From NCBI GenBank assembly GCA_018417955.1, contig JACTVC010000001.1:124001-188000 (forward strand): a stretch of DNA of 64,000 nt, given 5' to 3'. The notes under the pieces were generated by a model. It saw only the letters and a list, made by a program, of their open reading frames with translations. It made no database searches and was not told the DNA's origin. A program made the translations under genes and the position numbers. Origin of the DNA: Laccaria trichodermophora. Taxonomy: Eukaryota; Basidiomycota; Agaricomycetes; Agaricales; Hydnangiaceae. Of the stretch, positions 49,073-61,200 are shown one piece after another (the first letter of the stretch is position 1; every line of letters starts with the position of its first letter).

Positions 49073-49621
49073 CTACACCTTGGCAACAACACCCTTCACA
49101 TCCACCCCCATACCAACAGCGTTCAGAAAAGGCGAAGACTGATCCAATGCTCTATCCTATTTCTGAGTAAACAATTCGTATACAACGGCCAGCACTTACT
49201 GCGGGTATCGGTATCGATGCACTGGTAGCTTCTTTGCGTCTCTCATAAGCACTCCCTCCTTTGAAACTTCCAACTGCTGCGCGGTGTGTTTTGTATTCAC
49301 GTCCAGCCAATGTTCAGATGGTGAAGTGTACATCGCGATCCACCTTGTCAAGTAGACATCATCTGCACGTTCGGGCAAGTATTTATACCCTGCAACACCC
49401 AGCAAGGATAATAAAACAACATTGCGCCAGAACGGGCTTCCAAAACCTTGAAAGATATGTCAAGCGAGTTGAGTTACGTGACTGAATGAACACCGACCCT
49501 CCTGGGGATAAGTGTCATGATCTTCCTGGTGGTGATGGGTTGAAAAGGGACGTTGAGCTGGGAGGGTTGCTGAACGAGAGCATGTCGCCACCGTTCTTTT
49601 CGCGACCAACGAGAGCGACAT
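49073..49621 (-). CDS. Small mitochondrial single-pass membrane protein, possibly a complex I accessory subunit
   Basis: Three exons. ATG at 49621 opens MSLSLVAKRTVATCSRSATL, a basic presequence, followed by a His-rich stretch (STHHHQEDHDTYP). The second exon has FGSPFWRNVVLLSLLGVAGY (one transmembrane helix) and then YLTRWIAMYTSPSEHWL, VNTKHTAQQLEVS and PVHRYRYPQ. The last exon (after an intron ending at 49159 with acceptor GGATAG) has ALDQSSPFLNAVGMGVDV and ends at 49073. This architecture is like fungal accessory subunits of NADH:ubiquinone oxidoreductase such as NUWM/NDUFB11-like. I recognise it only loosely, so the function is tentative. Confidence 0.6.
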
Positions 49622-49780
49622 GAGGGTAACTTGAATGTAAATCATAGATTCCTCCCGGGGCTTGCCGCAGAGCAAGAGAGCGGAAACTCAAACAAATGAC
49701 AACAACTTGTACATAAAAAAAAGACTTCAAGTGCATTATGATTCTAAGCAATACGACTCATGGCTAATCCTTTGTGCAAA

Positions 49781-50608
49781 TTAGACAAATTGTCTAGGCG
49801 AAGGCAGTCTCGATGGTAAAAGGAAACTCACTGTGGTCGGTACGGCAAAGCGTTCTGCCCTCCTTTTACGCCTCTCTAGTTCCTCTGGGTCTATCAACTC
49901 CGTTGCAGCTGCCCTCTTCTGGATTTTGTGAGGAACGGTGGGCGTAGGCGCAACAGGGTTGGCGACGCCGAATCGAGCAGCACGAGTGGAAAGTTTCACA
50001 GGATCCTGTGCAGATATTTCAGTGAGGGATTGGCAAATTCAAGGGGTGAGGCGGACATCTGGGAGTGCAGCTTGAGGAAGTGGTGCGGCAGTAGGTTTTC
50101 CGGTGCTCTTGGGTGCATTTTCAACTAGAGGGATCCCAAAGCGCGCAGCGCGTTGCTTACGCTTCTCAAGCTCAGAGTCGACGGCTTTGGGAGGCGAAGG
50201 AACGGGTATGATAGAAGGGGGTGCTGCAGGCGGCTATATCGTGGGTCTATGGGTTGCAATAAAAGAGGCAAGAGACGTTGGACAAACAGGTTTGGGAGGG
50301 TCATCAGGTATCACAGGTTGGGGGTCGACTGCAAGAAGGTCTGGCTGGTCAACGTTCCAATCGACGCTGTTGGACAGGTAAGAAGGCAAGAGAGAAAATG
50401 AGATTGAGACGAACTCTTCTGGAGGAGCAAGGAGGTCATCGGGTGGATCGTATTGACGGTGGTAGGCGTCAAGAGCGGGCTGACTGGCGAGGATTCGAGC
50501 AATCAGTTCAGGCTTTGTGACCTTTGTCGGAATGGCGACTGAGGCGGCGACGAGAATGTTTTTGAGGTCGACGACCTTGAGTGCTTTCAATTTCTGATCC
50601 ATGGTCAT
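49781..50608 (-). CDS. THO1: SAP-domain mRNA export protein (SARNP/Hcc1/Tho1-like)
   Basis: Nuclear RNA/DNA-binding protein associated with TREX and mRNA export. The ATG at 50608 (an alternative lies at 50602) is followed by MDQKLKALKVVDLKNIL and TKVTKPELIARILAS, a SAP domain in the first 40 residues. The middle is Pro-rich. The C-terminal half repeats the family's basic motif: EKRKQRAARFGI near 50150, STRAARFGVANP near 49980, and ERRKRRAERFAVP near 49840. Introns interrupt near 50360-50426 and 50000-50030. The stop at 49781 assumes read-through. A GT-AG intron beginning in GTGAGTTTCC just after FAVPTT would instead end the protein at 49764. It is divergent from HAP2, with 63 bp between starts. 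Confidence 0.82.
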
Positions 50609-50671
50609 GGTAGTTGAAAAGTCAATATCAAATGTCATTTATTGTACACTTTTCATCAACCAATCACCACA
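50609..50671. promoter_or_regulatory. Compact divergent promoter with CCAAT box, THO1-like / HAP2
   Basis: Only 63 bp separate the two start codons. It contains CCAAT at 50660-50664, seven bases before the HAP2 ATG, the very sequence bound by the HAP/NF-Y complex. Confidence 0.5.
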
Positions 50672-51604
50672 ATGCAAGCCGATCCTGTCCACGACCAGCC
50701 CGACCTCGGTAACACCCTCGACAACGCCCATGATCTTGATGACAACCAAGATCCCCTCTACACACCATTCCCCTATAACCTCTTTCCCAACCCACACGAC
50801 GTCAACCATATCGACGAGGAGCCTCTCTATGTCAATGCAAAGCAGTACTTTCGCATCCTCAAGCGTCGCGTGGCACGCACTCGTCTCGAGGAACTTCACC
50901 GGCTCTCCCGCCAGCGCAAGGTATTTCTCCCTTTTATATATCACGCCTTCAATACCTCAATGTTTTCATTATAGCCTTATCTTCATGAGTCTCGCCATAA
51001 ACATGCCATGCGACGTCCTAGAGGTCCGGGCGGTCGCTTCCTGACCGCAGACGAGATTGCTGCCCAAAATGTTACAGCTCTGGCTCACCCTGTCCCGACT
51101 GCCTCCAACGACAATGACCATGACATGGATGAGGGCGATGACCTCCAATTCAATGGTCCAAATCCCCCTCCTGACCCCATGAGCGTCATGAATCCAAGCT
51201 ACCGCCACCACCTTTCGCATTCTCAGCCCATCTCACACCAATCTCCCTCTCTGCCAAGCTCTCACCACTCGCATGCTGCTGTCGCTTCCCACTCATTAAG
51301 TATACATCCACCCCACCAAGTTCCTACCATGTATCCCCATAAAGCTACCCTCTCAACCTCTACCTCTGTGATTTCAGCTCCGGGAACGATAAACACAGCC
51401 CCGGTTACCCTAAGCGCTCCGTACTCAACTGCAGTTCAAATGCACCATGTCCCTCATCTACACGCTCATGCACGACACCACCATTCAAACATCAGCTCTT
51501 ATCCTCAATCCTTATACCCTCCAGATTCGAATTCAAACTCGGAAAGAGAACACTCTACGCAAGTCATGATCCAGTTTGGCGCTGCTGGTTCTTCGTCGAT
51601 CTGA
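50672..51604 (+). CDS. HAP2: CCAAT-binding factor subunit HAP2/NF-YA
   Basis: Sequence-specific subunit of the trimeric CCAAT-binding complex, controlling respiratory, iron and redox genes in fungi. The first exon has an acidic N-terminus, then EEPLYVNAKQYFRILKRRVA and LEELHRLSRQRK (the NF-YB/YC interaction helix). After a short intron (about 50920-50974) it continues PYLHESRHKHAMRRPRGPGG and RFLTADE (the DNA-binding segment). The rest is His/Ser/Pro-rich and probably disordered, ending about 51604. The two parts of the conserved core are complete. Confidence 0.97.
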
Positions 51605-51689
51605 TTCACAACTTTTATTCATTATTAAAATCTAGTTTGACACATATAATTTTAACCGCTCCCTTGGATAGGATAGATATCGCCCTCGC

Positions 51690-52354
51690 TCATGCTTCAA
51701 CATCCATTGCATCATCTTCCTTGCTTCCCCCCTGTTGTAGCAAAGGCTGGTAGAGAACAAGTGCCTGAGTGGGCGCTTGAGGAAACCTTTTTAAACCATC
51801 CCTCCAAATATGATCGAGAAGCGTAGGGTTAATGCAGATATGTAACGACGGTGCTTCGTCCGGCTCCCCTTCTTTTTTCAGGCTGCCCTCCCCTTCATCT
51901 TCCTCCGTGAAACCGTCCAAGTCTGTGACAATTATACCTTGGAAAGAGCTGTCAGCAGTGAGTCGTGATGTCATTCAATGAACGCACGATCAGGTTCTGG
52001 TTCAGACCATGACGATTCCATCTTTACATCTGGAATGCAAGGTTCTTCAATAGAACTAGGCCGGATGATTTGAAAAGGCTGGAGATCTGAAGACGGTGGA
52101 AGAACATTGAGAGGGAGAGTAATGTCTTCCATTGTAGAATACGCAGCATCATTAACATTGGTCAGCGCGCCGTTGTCGAGGGAAAGGTTGGCGAATCCAC
52201 GCTCAAGGACGTTGCAACGCGGCTTTTTCGAAGAACGAACATCTGTTTCCGTTCCATCAACCAGGTCATCGATATGCTTGCGCTTTGTCGTTTGAGCGTC
52301 AAACCACGGATGACGAAGGGGCAGACTTGAGGTCCAATGTTGATACGCTGCCAT
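51690..52354 (-). CDS. Unrecognised small acidic protein, nuclear-like
   Basis: Not recognised. The ATG at 52354 opens MAAYQHWTSSLPLRHPWFD, then a basic TTKRKHIDD and a SSKKPRCN patch that could act as a nuclear signal. A middle region LERGFANLSLDNG and an acidic Glu-rich run follow. A short intron near 51962-51995 joins to SSFQGIIVTDLDGFTEEDEG. The end is LHICINPTLLDHIWRDGL, then QALVLYQPL and an acidic tail. The first and last blocks look conserved-protein-like. Composition suggests a small nuclear regulator, but no domain is evident. Splice choice gives either PDRASFQG or a close variant. Confidence 0.6.
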
Positions 52355-53081
52355 TCTCTGCAGATGGAGTAGTAGGTGATTGAGAATTGAATATTGAGTG
52401 CTTGAGCGTTTACCGGAAGCTGCCGAAATAAATAGACCACGCTCAGCGGCGGCTCCTCAATCGTAAAACTTTGACCGTGACCGCGACGCTGACCTTGAGT
52501 CTCAAGAAAATAGGGGATACAGGGAGCGGAGGTACGCTGCTCCGAAACTGGCGATCTGAAATCCACTCTCAGACGCAGTCAGACGCCTTATGTGAGCCTC
52601 GATCATCCACAAACGTCACTTTTCCTCCGTTGCCTACAGCGGCGGAGGCATTGTTACCCGATCTATTCCTACAATCCTGCATGTTTGCAGGATCGTATCC
52701 GAAAAGGTGTGTTTATGGTTGCAAGCAAAAGGCCAGTCTAATTACAACTTTTGAAGCAATTTGCAGACGGAAGGAAATGTCGGTGGACGTATATCGATAG
52801 AACCTCGTCGTTGTTCATCCCACGGAAGTGAATGTCGATCGATCAGAGGAGCTGCGGCATCCAGTTCCTCCGTCGTCTGGACATGCGCGGACAGCTAGCA
52901 ATGTTGTGATGAGCAAGTCTTGAAGCGAATCTACAGACGACTATATGCGCATATATCGAGACATTGCGGATATTCGAGGGTTACCCCTAATGCATATATT
53001 TGGAAAGGCCCCTGAATTTTGACTAGCATGTATTTTCCCCTTTAAATCATCCTCTTTCTCCGCTCTCACTCATCATACGCC
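52355..53081. other. Long intergenic region upstream of the MedA-like gene
   Basis: 727 bp without a convincing gene, the longest gap in the window. A 109-codon open frame at 52471-52800 has coding-unlike composition and no family resemblance. The part near 52930-53000 has palindromic ATATGCGCATATAT, TTACCCCTAATG and GGCCCCTGAA, reminiscent of stress-type CCCCT elements in opposite contexts. A length like this upstream of a developmental regulator suggests complex promoter control, which is inference. Confidence 0.5.
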
Positions 53082-54909
53082 ATGGTCGTCCACTCCCCAC
53101 CGTCACACAACGACCCTTCTTCCCCGCCACTTGCAATGCACGCCCCGCGCCCCCTCGCTCACCAAAAGATTGATCACGACCTCAACAATGCTCAAGATCA
53201 TCTCGCCCTTCCATCTCCCCGTCCTTCCGATGTCGTCAAGTCTCCCACTGGCATCATACATGTTCTCGCGTACACGCCTACAGAGGGGGAGCGTGGTGTT
53301 CCCATCACCGTCCGTATTCACTTTCATCCTGACCTCGCCGACGCCATGTATGTTCGCCTTGTTGTCGGTCAAAAAGCCGTCGCCACCAAAGTTCGCGAGC
53401 TGCCTGGTGTCGACTATGGTCGGTGGCAGCTGGATGCTTCTGCACCGGCGTTCGATCGAGACCAAAACCTCTCTTCTAAAGTTCTCATCTCAGTTCAAGC
53501 CTTGAACGATGATAATGCCGTTCTCGATTCAGTAGTATTTGGCGAGTTCTCATACTGGACCCCTGGTAGGTGACGTTTTCACCGCTCTTAACTTTTCTTC
53601 ATTTTCATTCTTGGTCTTAGATCATCCCATGCGCAAGTTACCCAGATTGCAAATCCCAACAAGTAATACTTCCCTGCGCCGCCGCTCTCTACCTAATCTT
53701 CCCACTCCTTCACCCACCACTTCAGATCACCAGGAACAGTTTCCAAAGGTTCCACAGCGCAGGGTGCGTCTTCACCGTCGTATGAAGGCTTTGATGCGTA
53801 CAAAGCAAGCTTCGATGTCCGGCGATCATGACCAGGATGATCTCTATGCTCAGACCCCCATTCTCGACCTTGCCACTCCTTTAGCGAATATATGCGCCGG
53901 ATGGTCAGCTGCAGAGCTCCAGGCAGGCCGACGTCTTGTCCGGTTTTCAAAGGTCCAGGACGGTCGTAGACTCATCGTCTCTTGTGAACCGATCAGGCAG
54001 GAAGATTATTGCGAGGCCGACAGCGTCATCTCCTGCATCTATCGCGAGGAAGCGGACACCTGTTTTGTCACCTCTGTCGACGTAATTTATCTTCTGGAGA
54101 GGCTTACCAATGGGGAATTTCCGGTCGAGGAAAAAAATAGGATCAGGCGTAATCTCGAGGGCTTACGTCCAACTACAGTCTCGAAACATAAGGCTGGATT
54201 TGGCGATTTTTTCCAGCGTATCATGGAGTTCCCAGATCCTAAACCGAGGAACATAGAGAAGGATCTGAAGGTTTTCGAATGGAACCTTCTTGGGCAAGCA
54301 TTGGAAAAGATCCTTTCCAAATATGTGAGTAATTTTTTTTTTCTAGTCAGTATTCCTGATGAAACTTATCAACCTAATCTCCAGTCGATATACACTTCCC
54401 CGACACCCGATCATAGTGATCCGCCCACTGAGGGGGTTTCTCCTTTAGATAGCCCCGAGCTTCTCGCCTTGCAACTTGCTTATCCGGCAGAAGACACTAG
54501 CCCACGTCAATATATCGATCAACGTACGCGGGTGACAAAATTCGAGCCCACGTCCGATGACTTTCACTTCGCGTCAACATCAAGCGGGCCTGAGGTTTTT
54601 GCTTCCCCCATTGAGAGCCCGGCGACTGCATCTCCGTCTTCCTCTTCGTCTTCTGCCTTCCCAGTCTTCGCTCATGATACAACACACACGGAGTCTAATG
54701 CCACCTCCGCCTGGACGCCAGACTTCAAGGCTGGCGAGATGGCAGTGGATAACTTCAGTCTCTTGAATCCTTATGATGTTGGCCATCCTGGTCCTGACAA
54801 CGCCTTCTCTGACAACACAGGGATGGACTTCAACATTTACGAGAATTTTACTTTTCACCATATTGCCGACGACAATTTGGCCACCCTCGCAGACCACCAG
54901 TACATGTGA
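53082..54909 (+). CDS. medA: MedA (medusa)-like developmental regulator
   Basis: Fungal nuclear regulator family known from Aspergillus MedA, Magnaporthe Acr1 and Fusarium Ren1, which control conidial and sexual development. Exon 1 has IIHVLAYTPTEGERGVPITV, an immunoglobulin-like/IPT-like stretch, ending VFGEFSYWTP. After an intron (about 53568-53620) the conserved core follows: RRLVRFSKVQDGRRLIVSCE, VISCIYREEADTCFVTSVDV and IYLLERLTNGEFPVEEKNRI. It continues RRNLEGLRPTTVSKHK, FFQRIMEFPDPKPRNIEKDL, KVFEWNLLGQALEKILSKY. An intron near 54325-54384 joins SIYTSPTP and a Ser/Pro-rich tail. Order and motifs match the family's conserved domain well. The start at 53082 follows a pyrimidine-rich 5' region. 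Confidence 0.9.
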
Positions 54910-55231
54910 ACAAGCTCTTTTTTGATCTTTCGCTGGGTTCGCTATCCATCTCAGGATAGGTGCCCCTTTTTTGAACAATTCATATGTATATATATATTGT
55001 GTCGCACATTCTCAAGGACTTTGTACAACACGTCCCTCGGCTCGTCCCCGATTCTATTATCATTATTCCTTACTTCTTGACTCCCGTCTAGTTGAAGTAG
55101 AAGTTGATCGTATATGTTCGATTCTTAGGATTGAAATTTTTGTTCTAGAGGGAGCGCAAATACACTACATGTAAGGTGGCTACAGAGAATTACATTAGGT
55201 CCGAACTAACAAGCCAGCTATAATAAAAGGA
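54910..55231. other. Convergent 3' region, MedA-like / DOCK
   Basis: 322 bp between two convergent stops. It holds AT-rich ATGTATATATATATTG near 54982-55000, probably 3'-UTR and polyadenylation sequence. No gene or RNA is evident. Confidence 0.6.
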
Positions 55232-58200
55232 CTAGGAGTTGGAAGCGCCCCGCCTACCAAAATTTAGGCTTCCAAATCGTGAGAAGCGGCCTTTGAAAGA
55301 GCCGAAGGACCCTATGCTCCCCATGTAAGATGCTGCTACCGAGGCTCCCGATGTTTGGGCAGCTTGTGTCCCATGAATGCCATTACCGACATTCACAAAG
55401 GAATTATGGGGAGACTCGGTAGAGAGGGAATCACTACCAGTAGTGTCTCCAGGTGCAGAAGAGACTCCGTTGATCCCATGTCTAGCGAGATGAGCAAGAT
55501 GGCGCTGTAGTGGAGTTTGCTTTATGGGCGGGATATGATTCGATGACCTTGTCGGAGACTGGGGTGGCGTCACAACAGGCCTGCCCAGCTGTAATGGTGG
55601 CAGGACGAGCGCTCCGCGTGTTGTGGACGAGGTGGACATGCTGCGCTTCAGTGATTGTTCGTAAGACGAAGACGGATAATGGGACGAGGCCGAAAGATCA
55701 TGAGATATGACGGACGGAGAGGCTGGTATTGATTCAGATACATCGACAGCAAGCCGGCGGATCTCATCACGGAAGTTCCTTTTGAAAAATTTTTGTAGAG
55801 TCTCATGAAAAGATGTAAACTCTGGTGGACAGAGATGGCCATGAAGCTTGAGGCAGCCGTCAATAGCTCGAACCTGGGGGTAAATTTTTAGAAAAAGAAA
55901 GGACATATGATGTCAATCCAATTAGTCATACCTGCTCGTCAATCGCACCGCGCAACTTCTCAACTATCTCTTCTCTTTCTGGATTTCGTTCAACGTAATC
56001 TGAGTTGAAGAACATTTGGCGGTAAGAGGCGATGCCTGTATTGACAGGTGCGTCCACCGCGCTGTTTAAGGACATCGCTAAGGCATTCGTTGATACAGCT
56101 TGAGATGTCTTGGCAAGGGTTTGATATTTTAGATGCAAGGCGGTTAATTCTTTCGTCTTTTGTTCGACCTCGTTGAGAGCATTCTCCAGGGGAGATATTT
56201 CAACAACCTCAAGGCCAACAACTTCTGATCGGCGCAAGACGGTTGGGAACGCCTCTTCAGTCGTAAGATACGTTTTTTCCAACCATACTTCCTCCACTCC
56301 GTCTCGAGTGGTTTTTCTAATTGGCCGTGACGAACTGAAGAGGTTAATTGCACTATGAGGAGTGTCAGTAGCCTTCGACCACGAGTGGCTCAGAATTACC
56401 TGTGCTCGTAATATGTACGAACAGCCAAGGGAACATCCGGATTGGTAAAGATAGGTAGGGTACGATTTGGTTCGGGCGTAACTGCAATGCATTGAATGTA
56501 CTGGTCGTTGCCGAATCGAATGTCGACGGGCGGATCGCCTGAAACTTTCAGCAGCTGTGCGCCCGAATGCTTATTGAGCATCCTTTCGCAAAACGCCCCA
56601 AATTTCTCCCACTCATACCCTCGATACTACGAAAGCCATTCAAATCAGTCGCACAAAGAAATTGGAAAAGGGAAACGCACGATAAAGCGCTTATCTCTGA
56701 TGGCCGCTGGGAAATTTCCATAGAAGGTGACCCTATAGTAATCTGGATAGTAGCGTTGGTCTGTGACAATGTGTTCCAGCAGGGCAGCTTGATGGCGAAG
56801 AATTTCAGATAACCGGCCACTAAAATGTCGTTATGATTAGTCTGCAGACCATGACATGAGAAACGGATAACATACTAGTTAAAAGTCACCTCAGCGTGCT
56901 GATATGCCAACTCTTTGCAGATTTCCACAGCGCTTTCCCACGCTTTTCCCTTTCCTACGCCATTTACTTATCAATATGCAGACACATGGTCGTCAAACAA
57001 CACGACAAACCAAGGTAGTCAAGGATCAATAGGCAAAGCGTTTCCTTGCGGTGAAATTGGGATTGCTGCGGAAGTCCAAGATCCTCCATTGGGCCTGCAA
57101 ACGAGTTGAGGTCCCATTCATGTAGGTCGGAATGAAGTTTGAGGGTCAGAGCTGCCTCGACGTAGTTTTGTGATTGGAGGTGCATCTTCAAATGAACCGT
57201 TAGTCATCACACGAGGTTATTCGTACAACCTACGTTGACAAGTTGGTGAACATATTTGATGTAGATCTCATCGCGTCCTATTCGACGAATAAAGTTCATC
57301 AATCGCAGCTATCAAGAGGTGAGTGTCGATAAGATGTGAACATCGACATTCATACCGTCGCAATCACACGATCGTCCGCATACTCTTCGCCTTCGGGTAA
57401 AGCACGAACACTAAGCAAGAGCTCCAAAAAGAGATCAACAGAATCTAGGAAATTGGATACCCGCTCGCGCAGCTGGTCGTCAACGTCCGAAGTATCAAAG
57501 AGATGCCGCAGTTGTCCAATGAAAAAGGCCCTTGATATATCGTCGCCTTTGCTGTCCGACATGAATAGCGAGTCGAGCCGTGTTACCAGTTCATTTTCAA
57601 TTTCGTCAAAATGCTCAGATTGATGATACTCTGAAACAATCATGCTGTAGAGGATTTGGACTGCGTTGCTCCTCAACTGGTCATGGTGGCTTAGACACAG
57701 GTTAACAACATGGCCAACAAGGGAATGCAAATAAACTTGATAGCCCTGTAAACGGTTCATTGAGAAGGGAAATATGAGATAAAAAGGCACCGTTACTCCA
57801 TAACGCGTAGATAGCTCGCCACTTGTAGATGCGTGTTCTGCCCACCCAAGTGCTTGCCAAAGATTCAACAGAATTGCTGCGCCCTCGCCACGAAGATCAC
57901 CCGCGAGACGCCAAACGGCGCGTCGTTTCTGCTGGCCATTAGAACTTGTCAAATAAACCCGAGGGAAGAGAGAAAGTACCTGGGGACTGAATTCTTCGAT
58001 GATCAGTTGATCAGAGGAGAGTAACTTGAGTAGCATATAGAAGCCGTCCCGCCATAAATTTGAGTCAAATTGTGACTCCGACTCATGCGCTGGAATAAAG
58101 TCTTTTTCTAGTATCGTCGCAACAGGATCCATCATCTTGATCAAGACCTTGTGAGCAAGAATGTTGACATTGAGCCAAGTTTTAGGGAATGCATCATTTT

Positions 58201-61200
58201 CTAGGATAGACGTCGCAACCTTGAAAAACTGGGACATTAGATTAGTAAACCGTTCACGGCCTTCGATGTCGAGGCTCGATTCAAGAAAATTAAGAATATG
58301 TTTCGTAGGGGATGATAGAATGAGAACCAGAAAAACAATTGCAGTTTCGCCTAATCCCGGATAGAATACAGCTTCTGCTTCCTTCGAGAGTGTGGTATCG
58401 TTGGTATTGCTGGGATAGTCGGGTAAAGAAGAAAGCAGGGAGAAAGGATACGATTCTGGGAAAGTGATGGGGATGGAAGCCTTCATCGTCGAAGGGGCGT
58501 GGGTTCGTTCAATAGCTTTTCGTGATGATGCATTTTGGAGCTCCCTATATGACTCTAGAAGTCTGTTTGCTCAGATGAGAGTAAATAACAAGTTCAATAC
58601 TGGATAACGTTCGCATACCTGGGTAATAACGACAACAGGCATTCGACATTATCTTGCTCTTGTCGATACGCGTGACGATCCGACATGATCTCTGGGGAAG
58701 CCAAGTTTTGCTGGAGTTTGTCGAGCATAACCGCGATGATGGTGACGCAGAGACGAATGCTCTCTAGCCAGCCAACCCTGGCGGTATCTCGAGCAGCCTC
58801 GGAGTCGCTAGCATGTGTGTGAGCATATTCGTCATAGCGGCCAAAATGTGGTTTAATCCAGATGATAACAGCCTCGATGAGAAGTGGTCGAGACTGTGCG
58901 TTGTCAAACAAAAAACCTTTCGCTATTTGCAGATACATTATAAGTTTCCAAATGACAATTTTTCCTTTGCCTATGGTCACCGCGTTTGCAAACAATGTGG
59001 CAACAGAAACAAGTTCCACGGTCGAGAACATCTTTGCCAGCTCAGGAAGGATGGATGTGAAACGCTGAAGGGCGATAGTTTGTGTCCCGATAATCGAGGC
59101 AGGGGAAGACGTCGACATCATTCGTGTCACCTCTGAAATATGGGCCCGCAGTTCACGTTTGAAAGTCGTTTCAAAATGTTCTGCTGTGGCACCTCCGCCC
59201 ATCCCGATTTCCTTTAATTTTTGAAGCTCTCGAGATCGTGCAATGAACTTAAAGATGTAGTGCCAGACCTTTAAAGCCGCCCGAAGAGGTGAAGCGGACT
59301 CGGCTGAGGCAGGATTAACAAGAAGTCGATTCATCGAACGTATGATGTGGGAGGATGCCGCAGCGCAGGTGAAATGCTCCTCAATATAAACATCTAGAAC
59401 AGGTTGAAAGTTGCTGAAGCGTCGATCTTGAACAATCCCGAGGACAGTCACAAGTGCATTGAATACCAGTAGGTCGACCTCTCCGGATTGATTATTTTGA
59501 GACACCAAAATGCCGAAAAGTGCGTCAAAGATATCGCGCAAAAATTTCACGATTTCGCCTTCTCCCACAAAGGTGAATTTGGTGAGAAGTGCAGAAAGCA
59601 ACTCTTTGTCCTGCGTCTCCCAGCTCAATAATCTGAGCAGTACAGGGTTTTGGGTAAATTTCGTGGAGCAGAGAGAGGAACGGATTGTTAACGTGTCACG
59701 CAAGGGGGGTGCAGACCGCAACAGTTCGGGAGGTATCAACAACTGTTCTGACTTCTGACCAGCAGTCAAGCGTGACGGAGAGCTTAGATATGTTTCGGAA
59801 TTAATCTGAAAAAGCTTATCTGCTCGGTACATAATGAGCGTATGGCTGCCATCTTCGACAAATGCGGTGGCGTCAGGAAAAAGCGGCTGAAATGCGAATG
59901 CGAATGGGCGATCAAAGGTGTCGGGTGAAACCTTGCTGCCTGGGCGAGTGTTGCGGTTCCGGAAGGTGAAGAAAAGGTGCCACTGAGGAACACCCTCCGG
60001 AGGTAGCTGAATCTTAACGAGTTCTCCAAAAGTGGGCTCATTACACCGCTGGAATACCATTGAATGAAACTGTGTGATGAGGGGCTCTCCACTTCCTTGT
60101 GAAATAACATTCTCAACTGTGGCACCATCTTGATCCTTCACTTCCATTGTTATTTGCACGTTGACCGCTGGGGGTCCCATTTGACCCCTAGCAAAGTTGG
60201 CAACACTAAGGCGTCCAGTCCCTACATGGGATGCTGTGAAATCGCCGCACCAAAGTTTGATGTAGAGCTCGTTTCGAGCATCGCCAGGGAATACAACATC
60301 GGGGAAACCAAGACGAAGAGTCTGGGGAGTATCTTGTAAAAGGGACGTGTTTTCCCGCATGACGACCTGAGCGTTGCCTCTGAAAACTTTTATTGATACC
60401 GCCAACATTTCAGCCCTAAGGTAGTCCGTCAACTTCCACTGGTCTCAGCAACGAGTGACTTCGTCCTTACCTGCCCGACTTCTCGAATTCCTTCGTGTTG
60501 TTATTGATGATATTTTGATGGATCATAGAGAAAGAAGCTTCATTTGTTGGGATATAAATGGGCATTGTATGTTCTTTGAGTGGCGATACATCCAGCTGAT
60601 CTGCAACCATCTTGGTAAGATTGGTTAGTTCCAAGACGGCACAGCCAAACGGCCGTCGAAACTGGGGGATTCCATCAGCAGGTACGTTGCCGCGACTGCC
60701 ATTAGTAATAGTATGGCTGGATTCACTCCAGCCCACGAGGGTAGCTAAAGAACCGTTATCATGCTTAACGGAGGTTTCTGGAGTGGGAAGACCCGAACTA
60801 GGGTTAGTTCCAATCTTGAGCGCACCGTTTCTTACGATGCGACAGACAAGGTAAATTGGATCTTGGACATCAGAAGGCGCTAGATCCACAAACAAAGTAC
60901 GAATGCGAGTTGATGGGTCCCGCGCAAGCACTCCGTTATGATTCAGGATCGCACAAAACTCCTCCGTCACAAATTGTGTTCCTTGTTTCTTATACAAGGA
61001 GAAGAACAATTCTGCACTCTCCCCAGGAGCACAAGGTGATGCAACAAAGGCGCGGAGATCAAGGAATATATGGTAAAACTTGGCGGTTGAGTGCTTCGCC
61101 GGTTCACTGAGCCCAAGATAACCCTGAGAACGAGATCGACTTTTGTGGTGTGAATGGTGTGAATAAGTAAGATCAGGGAAGGCTGAGTTTGCCGGCGTAG

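Noticed and set aside
52471..52800. 109-codon open frame upstream of the MedA-like gene
   Set aside because: No family resemblance, overlaps the 5' end region of the opposite gene, and composition is not gene-like.
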